A stretch of 64,000 nucleotides of DNA, from the NCBI GenBank assembly GCA_001683825.1, contig LXTR01000089.1, positions 1 through 64,000 on the forward strand, in the 5' to 3' direction. Under the pieces are notes generated by a model that ran no database searches, was not told where the DNA came from, and saw only the letters and a list, made by a program, of their open reading frames with translations. The translations under genes and the position numbers were made by a program. Below, piece by piece: positions 8,931-18,884 of this stretch. Each line of letters begins with the position of its first letter. The first letter of the stretch is position 1. This stretch comes from Flavobacteriaceae bacterium CP2B. GTDB taxonomy: Bacteria; Bacteroidota; Bacteroidia; Flavobacteriales; Flavobacteriaceae.

Positions 8931-8999
8931 CTTGCTGTTTTTTCCCGGACCGGTATCCGCCGAAAGCGGTGCGGCCCGAATTTGAATTGTTATTTGGTG

Positions 9000-9746
9000 T
9001 TATATGACCTTGGCTTCGCTGTGCAACAAGCGGACGAGTTCTCCGACCTGGGTAGCGTCTACCAGGGTAACCGCGCCCTTGGGGGCCGGTTTTTCAAAGC
9101 GGAGGTCCTCACTGGCCGGGCTCGCCTCCACGGGGGGCACTACGTTGAGTTTTTTCTGCCGCGCCATCATAATACCGCGCATGTTCGGGATCTTAAGGTC
9201 ACTCTCTTCCACCAATCTCTTCTGCCCCGCAATGATCAGGGGGAGGGTAGTGCGTAATGTTTCCTTTCCCCCGTCTATTTCCCGGACAGCAGTGGCCTGA
9301 TCCCCGTCTGCCTCCAGTCCGATACAGGTATTCACAAAGTTCATCCCCAGCAGGGAAGCCATTATACCGGGAACCATCCCCCCGTTATAATCTATAGACT
9401 CCCTTCCGCATATGACGAGGTCATACCCTCCCTGTTTCACCACCTCGGCCAACTGTGTCGCCACAAAGAACCCGTCTGTAGGCTCGGCGTCTACACGGAT
9501 AGCTTCATCGGCCCCTATGGCCAGGGCCTTGCGTATGGTGGGCTCGGTGGTTGCCTCCCCCACAGTGGCCACATGTACCGTGGCCCCGCCTTTTTCCTTG
9601 AACCACATGGCCCGGGTTAACCCGAACTCGTCGTTTGGATTGATGACAAACTGTACGCCCGAGGTGTCAAACCGACTGTTGTCGTCCGTAAAGTTGATCT
9701 TGGAAGTGGTATCGGGAACATTGCTGATACAAACTAAAATCTTCAT
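9000..9746 (-). CDS. etfB: Electron transfer flavoprotein beta subunit
   Basis: AMP-binding subunit of ETF, forming a heterodimer with EtfA. Its 248 residues include the N-terminal CISNVPDT and FVINPNDEFGLTRA and the signature ICGRESIDYNGGMVPGIMAS. The arginine-rich loop GQKRLVEESDLKIPNMRGIM is also intact. It is divergent from pdhB across a 167-bp region with a -7-like TATCTTAG (9783-9790, minus strand). Confidence 0.96.
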   Translation of the reverse strand: MKILVCISNVPDTTSKINFTDDNSRFDTSGVQFVINPNDEFGLTRAMWFKEKGGATVHVATVGEATTEPTIRKALAIGADEAIRVDAEPTDGFFVATQLAEVVKQGGYDLVICGRESIDYNGGMVPGIMASLLGMNFVNTCIGLEADGDQATAVREIDGGKETLRTTLPLIIAGQKRLVEESDLKIPNMRGIMMARQKKLNVVPPVEASPASEDLRFEKPAPKGAVTLVDATQVGELVRLLHSEAKVI

Positions 9747-9879
9747 ATATAATGGTGTTTTTCTATGGTTGAAAGACGGTGGCTAAGATAGCCATTAATT
9801 TTGAAAAATACTATGCATGCATAATAAAATTCATCAATTTTTTTAGGGGGAGCAACCCCGGTTTTGCGCATTATTTTTC

Positions 9880-9887
9880 TATTTTTG
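9880..9887 (+). promoter_or_regulatory. -7 promoter element of pdhB
   Basis: TATTTTTG is a perfect TAnnTTTG match 26 bases upstream of the pdhB start. No TTG is present at the usual 17-23 bp distance. Confidence 0.55.
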
Positions 9888-9913
9888 TTCGCATTCAAAC
9901 AAGCAGTGATAAG

Positions 9914-10891
9914 ATGAAGACAATACAGTTCAGGGAAGCCATAGCCGAAGCTATGTCTGAGGAAATGAGAAAAGACGAATCGATTTACCTGATGGGGGAG
10001 GAGGTTGCCGAATACAATGGCGCTTATAAGGCTTCCAAGGGCATGCTCGATGAATTTGGCCCTGAACGGGTGATAGACACCCCCATATCGGAATTGGGTT
10101 TTGCCGGCATCGGAGTGGGTTCGGCCATGAATGGCAACCGTCCCATCATCGAGTTCATGACGTTTAACTTTGCCCTCGTGGGCATAGACCAGATCATTAA
10201 TAATGCCGCCAAGATGCGGCAGATGTCTGGAGGGCAGTTCAATATCCCTATCGTATTCAGGGGGCCTACGGCATCTGCAGGCCAGTTGGCGGCCACGCAT
10301 TCCCAGGCCTTTGAGAGTTGGTATGCGAACTGTCCGGGGCTGAAGGTGGTGGTGCCATCCAACCCCATGGATGCCAAAGGGTTGCTGAAATCGGCCATTC
10401 GGGATGACGACCCCGTCATTTTTATGGAGTCGGAACAAATGTATGGCGATAAGGGCGAGGTGCCCGAGGAGGAATATACGCTGCCATTGGGCAAGGCCGA
10501 AGTAAAACGGGAAGGTACTGATGTCACCATCGTTTCCTTTGGAAAGATCATCAAGGAAGCCTATAAGGCGGCAGAAGAATTGGAAGGTGAAGGGATCAGC
10601 TGCGAGATCATAGACCTGATGACCGTGCGCCCCATGGACCACGACACCATCCTCGAATCCGTCAGGAAAACCAACCGGCTGGTAGTGCTGGAAGAGGCCT
10701 GGCCTTTTGGCAATGTGGCTACTGAGATCACCTACCAGGTACAGTCCAGGGCGTTTGATTACCTGGATGCGCCCATTGTGAAGATCAATACAGCCGATAC
10801 CCCAGCCCCCTATTCCCCGGTACTTTTGCAGGAATGGCTGCCAAACCACGAGGATGTGATCAAAGCTGTTAAGAAAGTGTTATATAAATAA
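9914..10891 (+). CDS. pdhB: Pyruvate dehydrogenase E1 component, beta subunit
   Basis: Beta chain of the thiamin-diphosphate E1 enzyme of the pyruvate dehydrogenase complex (325 residues). MKTIQFREAIAEAMSEEM starts the protein; the frame is open 45 codons further upstream, but that region contains the promoter. MGEEVAEYNGAYKASKGML, ELGFAGIGVGSAMNGNRPII and the C-terminal transketolase segment (RLVVLEEAWPFGNVATEI) are typical. It stands alone here, so its alpha partner must be encoded elsewhere. A good terminator follows directly. Confidence 0.95.
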   Translation: MKTIQFREAIAEAMSEEMRKDESIYLMGEEVAEYNGAYKASKGMLDEFGPERVIDTPISELGFAGIGVGSAMNGNRPIIEFMTFNFALVGIDQIINNAAKMRQMSGGQFNIPIVFRGPTASAGQLAATHSQAFESWYANCPGLKVVVPSNPMDAKGLLKSAIRDDDPVIFMESEQMYGDKGEVPEEEYTLPLGKAEVKREGTDVTIVSFGKIIKEAYKAAEELEGEGISCEIIDLMTVRPMDHDTILESVRKTNRLVVLEEAWPFGNVATEITYQVQSRAFDYLDAPIVKINTADTPAPYSPVLLQEWLPNHEDVIKAVKKVLYK

Positions 10892-10916
10892 TCGATCCCG
10901 ATTGTAAGGGTATCTT

Positions 10917-10953
10917 AGCTTCGTTGACCAAAAGTGCGCGAAGCTTTTTTTTT
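10917..10953 (+). terminator. Terminator of pdhB
   Basis: AGCTTCG (10917-10923) pairs with CGAAGCT (10939-10945), followed by nine T. The loop is 15 bases. Confidence 0.8.
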
Positions 10954-11062
10954 GCCCTGCCCTCCCGGGCATCAACAAGTGTCAACCTTAAACCCATGTT
11001 ATGAACGGTAGGCATCTTTTGCATTCAACCCCGAGTTTCCGGGAAACAAGCCCGCGACGTCC

Positions 11063-13555
11063 ATGAAGCACCTCCTGTTAACCGTATGCATTTCCATAGG
11101 CCTTCAGACCTTTGCCCAAACCAAAGTAGGGGGGCAGGTAAAGGACGAATCGGGGGCGCCGGTGGCCTTTGCGAATGTGCTTTTCAAGGATTCTTCCGAG
11201 GGTACCATTACCAATGATGACGGACGCTTTTACATGGAGTCCGAGAATACGCATGGAGCCCTGTTGGTCTCCTTTGTCGGTTACCAGAGCAGGGAAATCC
11301 CCCTGTCCTCCAGGGTCAACTACAACCTGGAGGTCGTGCTGACCGAGGGGGAACAACTGGACGAGGTCGTGGTCTATGTGGGAAAACGTTCCAAAAAAGA
11401 CAACCCGGCCATTGATATCTTACGAAAGATATGGGCGAAAAAACGGGTCAACGGGCTCAGGATGTTCAAGCAATATCAGTATGACAAGTACGAGAAACTG
11501 GAATTTGACCTCAATACGATTGACAGTGCTTTAATCAACAGCCGGGTATTTAAGGGGTTGGAGTTTATGTTTGAGGACCTGGATACCTCCAGGATTACGG
11601 GGAAGACCTACCTTCCGCTCTTCCTCAATGAAACCTTTACCAAGGTATATGGTGATAACCTGCTCAATGAGGAGCGACAGGATGTGCTGGGCAACAAGAA
11701 TTCCGGGTTCAGCAATAACCAGGCCATCATCGCCTTTGTCGAAGACCTCTATTCGGATTACGATATCTATGACAATTACCTGAAATTTTTCGACAAGAGC
11801 TTTACCAGCCCGCTGTCGAGGACCGGTATAGATACCTATAACTATGTGCTTTCTGACAGCGCCTATATCGACAAGAAATGGTGCTACAATATCGTGTACT
11901 ACCCCAGGCGCAAGAACGAACTCACCTTTAAGGGTGATTTCTGGGTAAACGACAGCACTTTTGCGATCAAGAAAATCAACCTGGAAGTCACCAAAAGTGC
12001 CAATATCAACTGGGTCAAGGAAGTCTATATCGAACAGGATTTTGAAGTGTTGAACGATTCGGTTTTCCTGTTAAAGCGCGACTATATGCTCAGCGATTTC
12101 AGCCTTCGGAAAAAGGAGGCCTCCAGAGGCATTTATGGCAAGCGTACCACGGTTTATGACCATTACCTGTTTGATGAGCCCAAGCCCAGGGAATTCTACA
12201 AATCGGAAACAGACCCCTATGACCCCCGGGTGTTTGATCGGGACAGTACCTTCTGGTCCGCTAACCGGCTCGAAGCCCTCAACAAAGATGAAAAGGGGAT
12301 TTATACATTGCTCGATACGCTGAAGACGGTGCCCAAGTTTAAAACGTACTACAACCTGGTCAGCATCCTGGGATCGGGATATGTGGAAATTGATAAATGG
12401 AACCTCGACATAGGGGACATTTACAGCACCTTTGGTTTTAATGATGCCGAAGGGATCCGGCTTCGCGGGGGCGCCCGCACGTATTTCGGGCAGAATGACC
12501 CCTGGCGCCTGGAGGGGTATCTGGCCTACGGGTTTGATGACCACAAGGTAAAGCACGGGTTTTCGGCCAAATGGCTTATCGACCGCAAGAACCGTTTTAT
12601 CATCTCCGGGGGGCATCGTCGTGATGTAGAGCAGTTGGGGCTCAGCCTGACGGCCACCAATGATGTCCTGGGGAGGAGCGTTGCCTCGTCCTCTGTGCTC
12701 ACCGTAGGTTCCAACGACCGCCTGACCAATATCAACCTGAGCACCCTTAGCCTGGAAATGGAAGCATTTACGAATTTCAGGCTGCGTTTCGGGGGTTCCT
12801 TCCGCAGCCTGAGTTCTGCCCTGCCGGATGCCTTCAGCCTGGATTATCTGGATCCTTCGGAGCCCGATGGGATCGCTTCCGAAATCAGGCAGTTTGAACT
12901 CAATACCACCCTGGTCTATACCCCCGGCAAACAAACCATAGGGTATGGGGTGGAACGCCGGGAGATCAATGACAATTACAGTACGTTACTGCTCAATTAT
13001 ACCAAGGGGCTCAGGGGCTTTCTGGAAAGTGATTTCAATTTTGAGAAACTGCAGTTTTCCTATTCCCAACCCTGGCAGGTAGGGGGGCTAGGCCGTTTGT
13101 TTACCACCCTGGAAGTAGGCAAGACCTTTGGCGAGGTTCCGCTGGGCTTGCTGAACGTGGTGCCGGGTAACCAAACACTGTTCTCTATTTATACCACCTT
13201 TCCCAATCTTGATTTTTATGAGTTTGTGACCGATACCTATGCGGCGGTACACCTGGAGCACAACTTCAATGGGCGGTTGTTTTCGAGGATTCCCTTTATG
13301 CGGGCCCTTGACCTGAGGGAGATCGTGGGGGTACGGGCCGTCTGGGGCGACCTGTCTGACGAAAATATCGCCCTGAGCAGTCCCACGAACATTCCCCTCA
13401 TGGCGCCGAATGAACAGGTGTATTGGGAATATTCCTTCGGGGTGGGGAATATTTTCAGGATCTTCCGGATTGATTTTAATTTCCGGGGCAATTACCTGGA
13501 CAATCCCAATGCAAGGCCCTTTAGCGTCACGGGTAGTTTTGGTTTCAGTTTCTAA
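11063..13555 (+). CDS. DUF5686 outer-membrane protein with carboxypeptidase-like regulatory domain
   Basis: An 830-residue outer-membrane protein. A signal peptide (MKHLLLTVCISIGLQTFAQ) is followed by a carboxypeptidase-D-like regulatory domain (residues about 22-100; KVGGQVKDESGAPVAFANVL and GALLVSFVGYQSREI). The long DUF5686 region follows and ends with alternating-hydrophobicity strands up to a terminal aromatic (SVTGSFGFSF), as in outer-membrane beta barrels. The family is widespread in Bacteroidota; a role in surface transport or assembly is presumed, but the substrate is unknown. It is TonB-receptor-like in layout but lacks a plug domain. No operon partner is evident. Confidence 0.85.
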   Translation: MKHLLLTVCISIGLQTFAQTKVGGQVKDESGAPVAFANVLFKDSSEGTITNDDGRFYMESENTHGALLVSFVGYQSREIPLSSRVNYNLEVVLTEGEQLDEVVVYVGKRSKKDNPAIDILRKIWAKKRVNGLRMFKQYQYDKYEKLEFDLNTIDSALINSRVFKGLEFMFEDLDTSRITGKTYLPLFLNETFTKVYGDNLLNEERQDVLGNKNSGFSNNQAIIAFVEDLYSDYDIYDNYLKFFDKSFTSPLSRTGIDTYNYVLSDSAYIDKKWCYNIVYYPRRKNELTFKGDFWVNDSTFAIKKINLEVTKSANINWVKEVYIEQDFEVLNDSVFLLKRDYMLSDFSLRKKEASRGIYGKRTTVYDHYLFDEPKPREFYKSETDPYDPRVFDRDSTFWSANRLEALNKDEKGIYTLLDTLKTVPKFKTYYNLVSILGSGYVEIDKWNLDIGDIYSTFGFNDAEGIRLRGGARTYFGQNDPWRLEGYLAYGFDDHKVKHGFSAKWLIDRKNRFIISGGHRRDVEQLGLSLTATNDVLGRSVASSSVLTVGSNDRLTNINLSTLSLEMEAFTNFRLRFGGSFRSLSSALPDAFSLDYLDPSEPDGIASEIRQFELNTTLVYTPGKQTIGYGVERREINDNYSTLLLNYTKGLRGFLESDFNFEKLQFSYSQPWQVGGLGRLFTTLEVGKTFGEVPLGLLNVVPGNQTLFSIYTTFPNLDFYEFVTDTYAAVHLEHNFNGRLFSRIPFMRALDLREIVGVRAVWGDLSDENIALSSPTNIPLMAPNEQVYWEYSFGVGNIFRIFRIDFNFRGNYLDNPNARPFSVTGSFGFSF

Positions 13556-13625
13556 GTTTCGGGTCTTTTTGAACGGGTGGTTATAAAATATTTGAAGTAC
13601 CTTTACGGCCTCAAATAACGGGCCT

Positions 13626-14153
13626 ATGACTTCCAGTGACGTCACTACTTTCGATGTGCTTATAGAAATCCCCAAGGGGAGCCGGAACAAGTACGAATAC
13701 GATTTTGCCTTGAAACGTATCCGTTATGACCGGATGATCTTTTCTTCGATGATGTACCCCGCCGATTATGGTTTTGTGCCAGATACCCTGGCCCTGGACG
13801 GTGACCCCCTGGACGTGTTGGTCCTGGTGACAGAGCCCACCTTCCCCGGATGTGTGATAGAGGTGAAACCCATAGGCGTATTCCATATGGCCGATGAGAA
13901 AGGCCCGGATGAAAAGGTGGTCTGCGTCCCCGTTTCAGACCCTATCGGGAGCAAGGTTAACGACCTGGACGAACTTAACCCCCACCTGCTTAAGGAAATT
14001 GAGCATTTCTTCCGTGTCTACAAAGATCTGGAGAAGAAGAAAGTAGACGTGGGTGGTTGGGGCGATGCCCTGGAGGCCCGGGAGATCGTCGCCAAATGTA
14101 TTATACGCTACGCCGAAAGCGATGTGCCCTCCCGGGAGGTAAGTATCAAATAG
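13626..14153 (+). CDS. ppa: Soluble inorganic pyrophosphatase (family I)
   Basis: Hydrolyses pyrophosphate to phosphate in the cytoplasm with Mg2+. The 175-residue chain carries the family I signature DGDPLDVLVL with three metal-binding aspartates, plus EIPKGSRNKYEYD, YPADYGFVPDT and a C-terminal GWGDALEAREIV. A -7-like TACCTTTA lies about 25 bases upstream. It directly precedes the membrane pyrophosphatase hppA, which has its own promoter, so the cell has both a heat-releasing and an ion-pumping way to remove PPi. Confidence 0.96.
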   Translation: MTSSDVTTFDVLIEIPKGSRNKYEYDFALKRIRYDRMIFSSMMYPADYGFVPDTLALDGDPLDVLVLVTEPTFPGCVIEVKPIGVFHMADEKGPDEKVVCVPVSDPIGSKVNDLDELNPHLLKEIEHFFRVYKDLEKKKVDVGGWGDALEAREIVAKCIIRYAESDVPSREVSIK

Positions 14154-14213
14154 GGGAACGTTTTCCATTACCCTCCCGGGGACTTTTATATTTTTTATTA
14201 TCATCCATTTTAC

Positions 14214-14221
14214 TACTTTTG
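14214..14221 (+). promoter_or_regulatory. -7 promoter element of hppA
   Basis: TACTTTTG matches TAnnTTTG exactly, 33 bases upstream of the ATG, inside a T-rich stretch. Confidence 0.6.
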
Positions 14222-14254
14222 CAGCCGCTTTAACTTCATAAATAGCTAATCAAC

Positions 14255-16663
14255 ATGGAAATACTTGTAAACTATTTGCCTGCCTTTGGTGTGCTGGGCC
14301 TGCTTTTTGTTGTTATAAAAAATGCCTGGGTATCCAAACAGGATGTAGGGGACGAAAAGATGGCGAAGATCGCCAAAAACATTGCCGATGGGGCCATGTC
14401 TTTTTTGAAGTCCGAATATAAAATACTTTCCATTTTCGTAGTTGCAGTAGCGATATTGCTGTATTTCAAAGGGGTTGCTGAAAGCGGCTCCAATGGGATG
14501 GTCGCGGTTTCATTTATAGTGGGTGCCATCTGTTCTGCCCTTGCCGGTTTTATAGGGATGCGTGTCGCTACCAAAGCGAATGTAAGGACCACCCAGGCCG
14601 CCAGGACGTCTTTGGGCAAGGCCCTTGAAGTGGCGTTCGCCGGAGGTTCGGTAATGGGCCTTGGCGTGGTTGGCCTGGGCGTGCTCGGGCTCAGCAGCCT
14701 GTTTTTGATCTATAACCAACAGGGATGGGGTATTGCCGAGGTCCTGAACGTGCTCTCCGGATTTTCCCTGGGGGCCTCCTCCATAGCGTTGTTCGCCCGT
14801 GTAGGCGGGGGTATCTACACCAAGGCCGCCGATGTGGGTGCCGACCTGGTAGGGAAGGTAGAAGCCGGTATCCCCGAAGACCACCCCCTGAACCCTGCCA
14901 CCATCGCCGACAACGTCGGGGACAACGTGGGCGATGTCGCCGGGATGGGCGCCGACCTTTTTGAATCGTATGTGGGGTCTATCATCGGTACCATGGTACT
15001 GGGCGCCGTTTTTGCCACCCTGCCCGAATTCCAGGCTTCCTTTAACGGGCTTGGGGCGGTATACCTGCCGCTGGCCCTGGCCGCAGTAGGGATTGTCATG
15101 TCTATCATCGGAACGTTCTTCGTTCGCGTCAAGGATGGGGGTTCCCCACATAGGGCCCTGAATATTGGGGAGTTTGGATCTGCCTTCCTCATGTTGATCG
15201 CCTCGTACTTTATTATCCAGCTAATGTTGCCCGAATCCTGGGTAGAAGGAGGGAAAACCTTTAGCTCCATGGGGGTATTCTGGGCCACGATTGCCGGGCT
15301 GGTAGCCGGGCTCCTGGTTGGGAAGGTCACCGAATATTACACGGGTACCGGCAAAGGGCCGGTGAACTCGATAGTCCGGCAATCCGAAACGGGATCTGCC
15401 ACGAATATCATCGCCGGATTGGGCGTGGGAATGATGTCTACGGCTATTCCAATCCTGCTGATTGCGGCAGCCATCCTGGTCTCGCATTACTTCGCGGGCT
15501 TATATGGGATTGCCATTGCTGCCGTAGGGATGCTGGCAAATACCGGAATCCAACTGGCAGTAGACGCCTACGGGCCCATTTCCGACAATGCCGGCGGGAT
15601 CGCCGAAATGTCTGAATTGCCCAAGGAAGTTCGGGAGCGCACCGACAAACTGGACGCTGTGGGGAATACCACCGCGGCCATCGGAAAAGGTTTCGCCATC
15701 GCCTCTGCGGCATTGACCGCCCTGGCCCTTTTCGCGGCCTTTATGAAAACGGCCAACGTAACCGCTATAGACGTATCCCAACCCGATATCATGGCCGGCT
15801 TGCTCATTGGGGGCATGCTTCCCTTTGTGTTTTCGGCCCTGTCCATGAACGCCGTAGGACGGGCAGCCATGGCGATGATCGAAGAGGTAAGGCGACAGTT
15901 CAGGGATATCCCTCAGTTGAAAGCGGCCCTGGAAGTGATGCGCAAGTACGATTCTGATATTTCAAAGGCCACTGAAGCAGACCGGAAGATATTTGACGCT
16001 GCAGACGGGGTAGCCGAATACCAGAAATGTGTGGCGATTTCCACTACCGCTTCTATTAAAGAAATGGTATTGCCCGGGGTACTTGCCATAGCGGTGCCCG
16101 TAGCCGTCGGTTTCATTGGCGGTGCCGAGATGCTGGGTGGCCTGCTGGCTGGGGTGACCACGGCCGGGGTGCTTATGGCCATTTTCCAGTCGAATGCCGG
16201 AGGGGCCTGGGATAACGCCAAAAAAATGATCGAAGAGCAGGGGCGCAAAGGCACCGATGCCCATAAGGCAGCAGTCGTAGGAGATACCGTTGGGGACCCC
16301 TTCAAAGATACCTCAGGACCCTCACTGAACATCCTTTTGAAATTGATGAGTGTGGTAGCCCTGGTGATTGCACCGAGTATTGCGATTACCGCCGAAGGTA
16401 TGGCCGCGTATACAGAGCACAAGGACGTTCCCCGGGAAGTCGTCCAGAACCTGCACAAGGAGGTACGCGTTCAAATGGAAGCGCTGGAAGGCGACCAGGT
16501 AAAGGCTACCGTAACCACCACGCAGACCGGTTCTGGTGAAACCCTCAAAACGGAGGTGGAATTCCAGGGTACCGAGCAGGAAGTGAGGGCCCGTATTGAC
16601 GCCATGGACGACGCCAACAAACTGGGAAATGCCGGCTCCGGGCAAACCAAGACGAACTATTGA
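14255..16663 (+). CDS. hppA: K+-dependent membrane ion-translocating pyrophosphatase
   Basis: An 802-residue integral membrane pyrophosphatase that couples PPi hydrolysis to Na+ and/or H+ export. The active-site motifs are intact: [20 protein letters not shown], then the [20 protein letters not shown] loop, and near the C-terminus [19 protein letters not shown]. The sequence [12 protein letters not shown] has alanine at the position that is lysine in K+-independent enzymes, so K+ dependence is expected. The pumped ion cannot be settled by eye. After the last helix there is an unusual hydrophilic tail of about 80 residues (from [10 protein letters not shown]), rich in Thr, Glu and Gln. A strong terminator follows. 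Confidence 0.95.
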   Translation: MEILVNYLPAFGVLGLLFVVIKNAWVSKQDVGDEKMAKIAKNIADGAMSFLKSEYKILSIFVVAVAILLYFKGVAESGSNGMVAVSFIVGAICSALAGFIGMRVATKANVRTTQAARTSLGKALEVAFAGGSVMGLGVVGLGVLGLSSLFLIYNQQGWGIAEVLNVLSGFSLGASSIALFARVGGGIYTKAADVGADLVGKVEAGIPEDHPLNPATIADNVGDNVGDVAGMGADLFESYVGSIIGTMVLGAVFATLPEFQASFNGLGAVYLPLALAAVGIVMSIIGTFFVRVKDGGSPHRALNIGEFGSAFLMLIASYFIIQLMLPESWVEGGKTFSSMGVFWATIAGLVAGLLVGKVTEYYTGTGKGPVNSIVRQSETGSATNIIAGLGVGMMSTAIPILLIAAAILVSHYFAGLYGIAIAAVGMLANTGIQLAVDAYGPISDNAGGIAEMSELPKEVRERTDKLDAVGNTTAAIGKGFAIASAALTALALFAAFMKTANVTAIDVSQPDIMAGLLIGGMLPFVFSALSMNAVGRAAMAMIEEVRRQFRDIPQLKAALEVMRKYDSDISKATEADRKIFDAADGVAEYQKCVAISTTASIKEMVLPGVLAIAVPVAVGFIGGAEMLGGLLAGVTTAGVLMAIFQSNAGGAWDNAKKMIEEQGRKGTDAHKAAVVGDTVGDPFKDTSGPSLNILLKLMSVVALVIAPSIAITAEGMAAYTEHKDVPREVVQNLHKEVRVQMEALEGDQVKATVTTTQTGSGETLKTEVEFQGTEQEVRARIDAMDDANKLGNAGSGQTKTNY

Positions 16664-16701
16664 TCTGAGTGGGCCGTAAAAAATTCACCCGTTCCCCATA
16701 T

Positions 16702-16732
16702 AAAACCCGCAAACATTTTTGCGGGTTTTTTT
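16702..16732 (+). terminator. Terminator of hppA
   Basis: AAAACCCGCAAA and TTTGCGGGTTTT form a 12-bp perfect stem with a CATT loop, running into a T-run. Confidence 0.92.
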
Positions 16733-16978
16733 ATGAGGCACCATTAAAGGAATGGACTGTAGGGATCTGGGAGGGGGAATAATTGCCTTTGGGCCGGGAG
16801 CCATTCAGGTCCGCAACAGGAGGCGGCAGAGCAGCCGCTTAACGCGTAGCAGCCATGTACCGGGATAACCGTACCCGGAAGCGCGCAGTTGCGAAAATAG
16901 CTGCCACCATCCGCCGGGATTTCCATACTGCCCGGATTATGCTTAATTTGGCTGTGGCCGGAAAATTGGCACTTCTGA
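16733..16978 (+). other. Intergenic region between hppA terminator and the APP1-like gene
   Basis: Together with the terminator this is a 315-bp gene-free stretch. A near-match -7 element TAATTTGG (16944-16951) sits 27 bases before the next start. A small inverted repeat CCGGG/CCCGG lies around 16859-16878. No RNA gene, ORF or repeat is convincing. Confidence 0.4.
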
Positions 16979-17992
16979 ATGAGCGTTCTGAGATCCAAAG
17001 ACCCTTTGCAGATCATCGCCTTTTACACCTACGGGACCAATACCCAGTTGTATGTCAGGGGGCGGGCCCTGGAGGATGAGAACATCAACCTTTCGGCAAA
17101 GAGCTTGTGGAAATTACTGTTGAACAGCTGGAAGCGTTTTGATGCGGATGAGGTAGGCCTAAGCCCGGTGTCCCTTCAATTGCCCGATGGAACCCGCATA
17201 GCGGCGTGTACGGATACTGAGGGGTTCTTCCTTGTTCATAAAGGCCACAAGGGCCTGGAACGATTTGCCGATGAAGAAGGCTGGGTGCCCTTTGAGGTCT
17301 CTTACAGTTCCTGGGAATTGCTGGAACGGGTACAAGGGCGCAATTCCTTTCCGGGGCAATTCCTGATCCCTTCTAAAAAAGCGGAGTTTGGGGTGATCAG
17401 CGATATTGATGATACCCTGGTGCATACCGGGGTGGTATCGTCCCTGAAATGGCAGGTCATCATGAACACCATCTTTAAACGGCCCGAAAAGCGAATTCCG
17501 CTGGAAGGGGCAGCGATGTTCCTGCAATTGTTGCACAAGGGGAAATCGGGCACCGCTGCGAATCCCATTTTTTACGTGAGCCACAGCCCGTGGAACCTGT
17601 ACCGATACCTGTTGTTTTTTCTGAGGAAGAACCACTTCCCCAAGGGTCCCATCCTCCTCAGGAGTTTTAAAAGCCTCTTGAGGCGGAGAAGATCAAAGGA
17701 AAAACCCGAGAAGCAAAAGGAGATCCTGAATATACTGGACACCTATCCCCAATTGCCGTTTATCCTGATAGGCGATAGCGGGGAATACGATGCGGATATC
17801 TATATGGAAATCGCCGAAACCCACCCCAACCGAATCCTGGCGATTTACCTCCGGAGTGTACGCCACCGCAGGAGACGGAGGCGGGTACGGAACTTATTCA
17901 GGGGTTATAAAACGACTCCCGTGCTGCTGGCGGAAAATAGCAGTGAGCTCATCACACATGCCCGTAAATGCGGTTTTATCGGTAGCGGCTAG
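16979..17992 (+). CDS. APP1-like phosphatase domain protein (DUF2183)
   Basis: A 337-residue protein with the catalytic domain of yeast phosphatidate phosphatase App1. The HAD-type nucleophile motif is GVISDIDDTLVHTG (about residues 139-152, DxDxT), followed by the second motif NPIFYVSHSPWNLY and the acidic motif LIGDSGEYDADIY. A basic stretch (RSVRHRRRRRRVRNLFRGYK) near the C-terminus could bind membranes or nucleic acid. Phosphatidate phosphatase activity in bacteria is an inference from the family. It converges on the deoxynucleoside kinase gene, with one base between the two stop codons. Confidence 0.85.
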   Translation: MSVLRSKDPLQIIAFYTYGTNTQLYVRGRALEDENINLSAKSLWKLLLNSWKRFDADEVGLSPVSLQLPDGTRIAACTDTEGFFLVHKGHKGLERFADEEGWVPFEVSYSSWELLERVQGRNSFPGQFLIPSKKAEFGVISDIDDTLVHTGVVSSLKWQVIMNTIFKRPEKRIPLEGAAMFLQLLHKGKSGTAANPIFYVSHSPWNLYRYLLFFLRKNHFPKGPILLRSFKSLLRRRRSKEKPEKQKEILNILDTYPQLPFILIGDSGEYDADIYMEIAETHPNRILAIYLRSVRHRRRRRRVRNLFRGYKTTPVLLAENSSELITHARKCGFIGSG

Positions 17993-17993
17993 C

Positions 17994-18608
17994 TTAAAAC
18001 AGCCCATGGATCTCCGCGTCTATCCGGTTGATTACCTCCCCCAGGTGTTCCGGGTTGTCTACAAAATTGAGCTGGTCTACGTTGATCACCAGGAGTTTGC
18101 CCTTTTCATAGTTCTGTACCCATGCCTCGTAACGCTCGTTGAGACGGCTCAGGTAATCTATGGAAATGGAATTTTCATACTCCCGTCCCCTTTTGTGGAT
18201 CTGGTTCACCAGGTTGGGGATAGAACTCCTGAGGTAAATGAGCAGGTCTGGCGGCTGTACCAGGGTTTCCATCAATTCGAAGAGGCTCGAATAGTTATTG
18301 AAATCCCGGTTGGTCATCAGGCCCATGGCATGCAGGTTGGGGGCAAAAATATGGGCATCCTCGTAGATGGTCCTGTCCTGTATGACATTTTTCCCGGTCT
18401 CCCGGATTTTCAGGATTTGCCGGTACCGGCTGTTTAAAAAGTATATCTGAAGGTTAAAACTCCACCGTGCCATCTGGGTGTAAAAATCATCCAGGTAAGG
18501 ATTGTCTACAACATCCTCAAAATGCGCTTCCCACTTGTAGTGTTTTGACAATAACTTCGTTAAGGTGGTTTTGCCGGAACCGATGTTTCCAGCGACAGCG
18601 ATGTGCAT
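17994..18608 (-). CDS. Deoxynucleoside kinase (dNK/dCK/dGK family)
   Basis: Phosphorylates deoxynucleosides for salvage (204 residues). The P-loop is HIAVAGNIGSGKTTLTKLL at the extreme N-terminus, which fixes the ATG at 18606-18608 as the start rather than one 42 bases upstream. The DR motif is IQDRTIYEDAHIF and the lid arginines are in IYLRSSIPNLVNQIHKRGRE. Base specificity (dA/dG against dC) cannot be assigned. Its reverse neighbour, metK, has a long riboswitch leader on the other strand. Confidence 0.92.
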   Translation of the reverse strand: MHIAVAGNIGSGKTTLTKLLSKHYKWEAHFEDVVDNPYLDDFYTQMARWSFNLQIYFLNSRYRQILKIRETGKNVIQDRTIYEDAHIFAPNLHAMGLMTNRDFNNYSSLFELMETLVQPPDLLIYLRSSIPNLVNQIHKRGREYENSISIDYLSRLNERYEAWVQNYEKGKLLVINVDQLNFVDNPEHLGEVINRIDAEIHGLF

Positions 18609-18747
18609 AAGGAGTTGAGCTTTTAGGTTGGTTGATGAAACTAAGGGCACACAATATACAAAGTATCTTGGGTACCTAAAAAAATAGTCGTGGAAATACC
18701 ACCCCTAAATATGTGGGGCTAAAATTTTTATTTAATCGGCAAATATG

Positions 18748-18755
18748 TACTTTTG
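18748..18755 (+). promoter_or_regulatory. -7 promoter element of metK
   Basis: TACTTTTG matches TAnnTTTG exactly. The expected transcript start (about 18761) is just upstream of the SAM-II riboswitch at 18769, which supports both calls. Confidence 0.7.
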
Positions 18756-18768
18756 TGCGGATTAAAAA

Positions 18769-18884
18769 CAGAGGATGGATTTGACTGATTGCAACCTCTG
18801 ATCCTGTGGCCTGCAGCACTCCTTAACCGCCCTCCGGGCAACCGGGGGCAGCAATGGCGGGATTACAAAAAATGCTAAAGCAGT
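18769..18884 (+). ncRNA. SAM-II riboswitch (with L3 hairpin insertion) of metK
   Basis: P1 is CAGAGG (18769-18774) with CCTCTG (18795-18800). The enclosed loop reads ATGGATTTGACTGATTGCAA, with the SAM-II landmarks GATTTG and TTGCAA. The 3' part AAAAATGCTAAAGCAGT carries the hallmark GCTAAAG, and its CAGT (18881-18884) can pair with loop ACTG (18784-18787) to close the pseudoknot. Between P1 and the 3' part lies a 68-nt insert holding a hairpin (CCGCC/GGCGG, then CTCCGG/CCGGGG, loop GCAA, 18827-18860). Classical SAM-II aptamers are about 52 nt without this hairpin. It should lower MetK expression at high SAM. Confidence 0.82.

Noticed and set aside
9743-10849. A 368-codon open frame on the minus strand opposite pdhB
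   Set aside because: pdhB on the plus strand has clear family motifs and a promoter; the opposite frame has no recognisable domain and is rich in His, Gly and Pro as expected for antisense of a GC-rich gene.
12071-12934. A 287-codon minus-strand frame inside the DUF5686 gene
   Set aside because: Antisense shadow with no domain; the plus-strand protein is well supported. The same applies to long minus-strand frames around 14510-15151 and 35252-35998.
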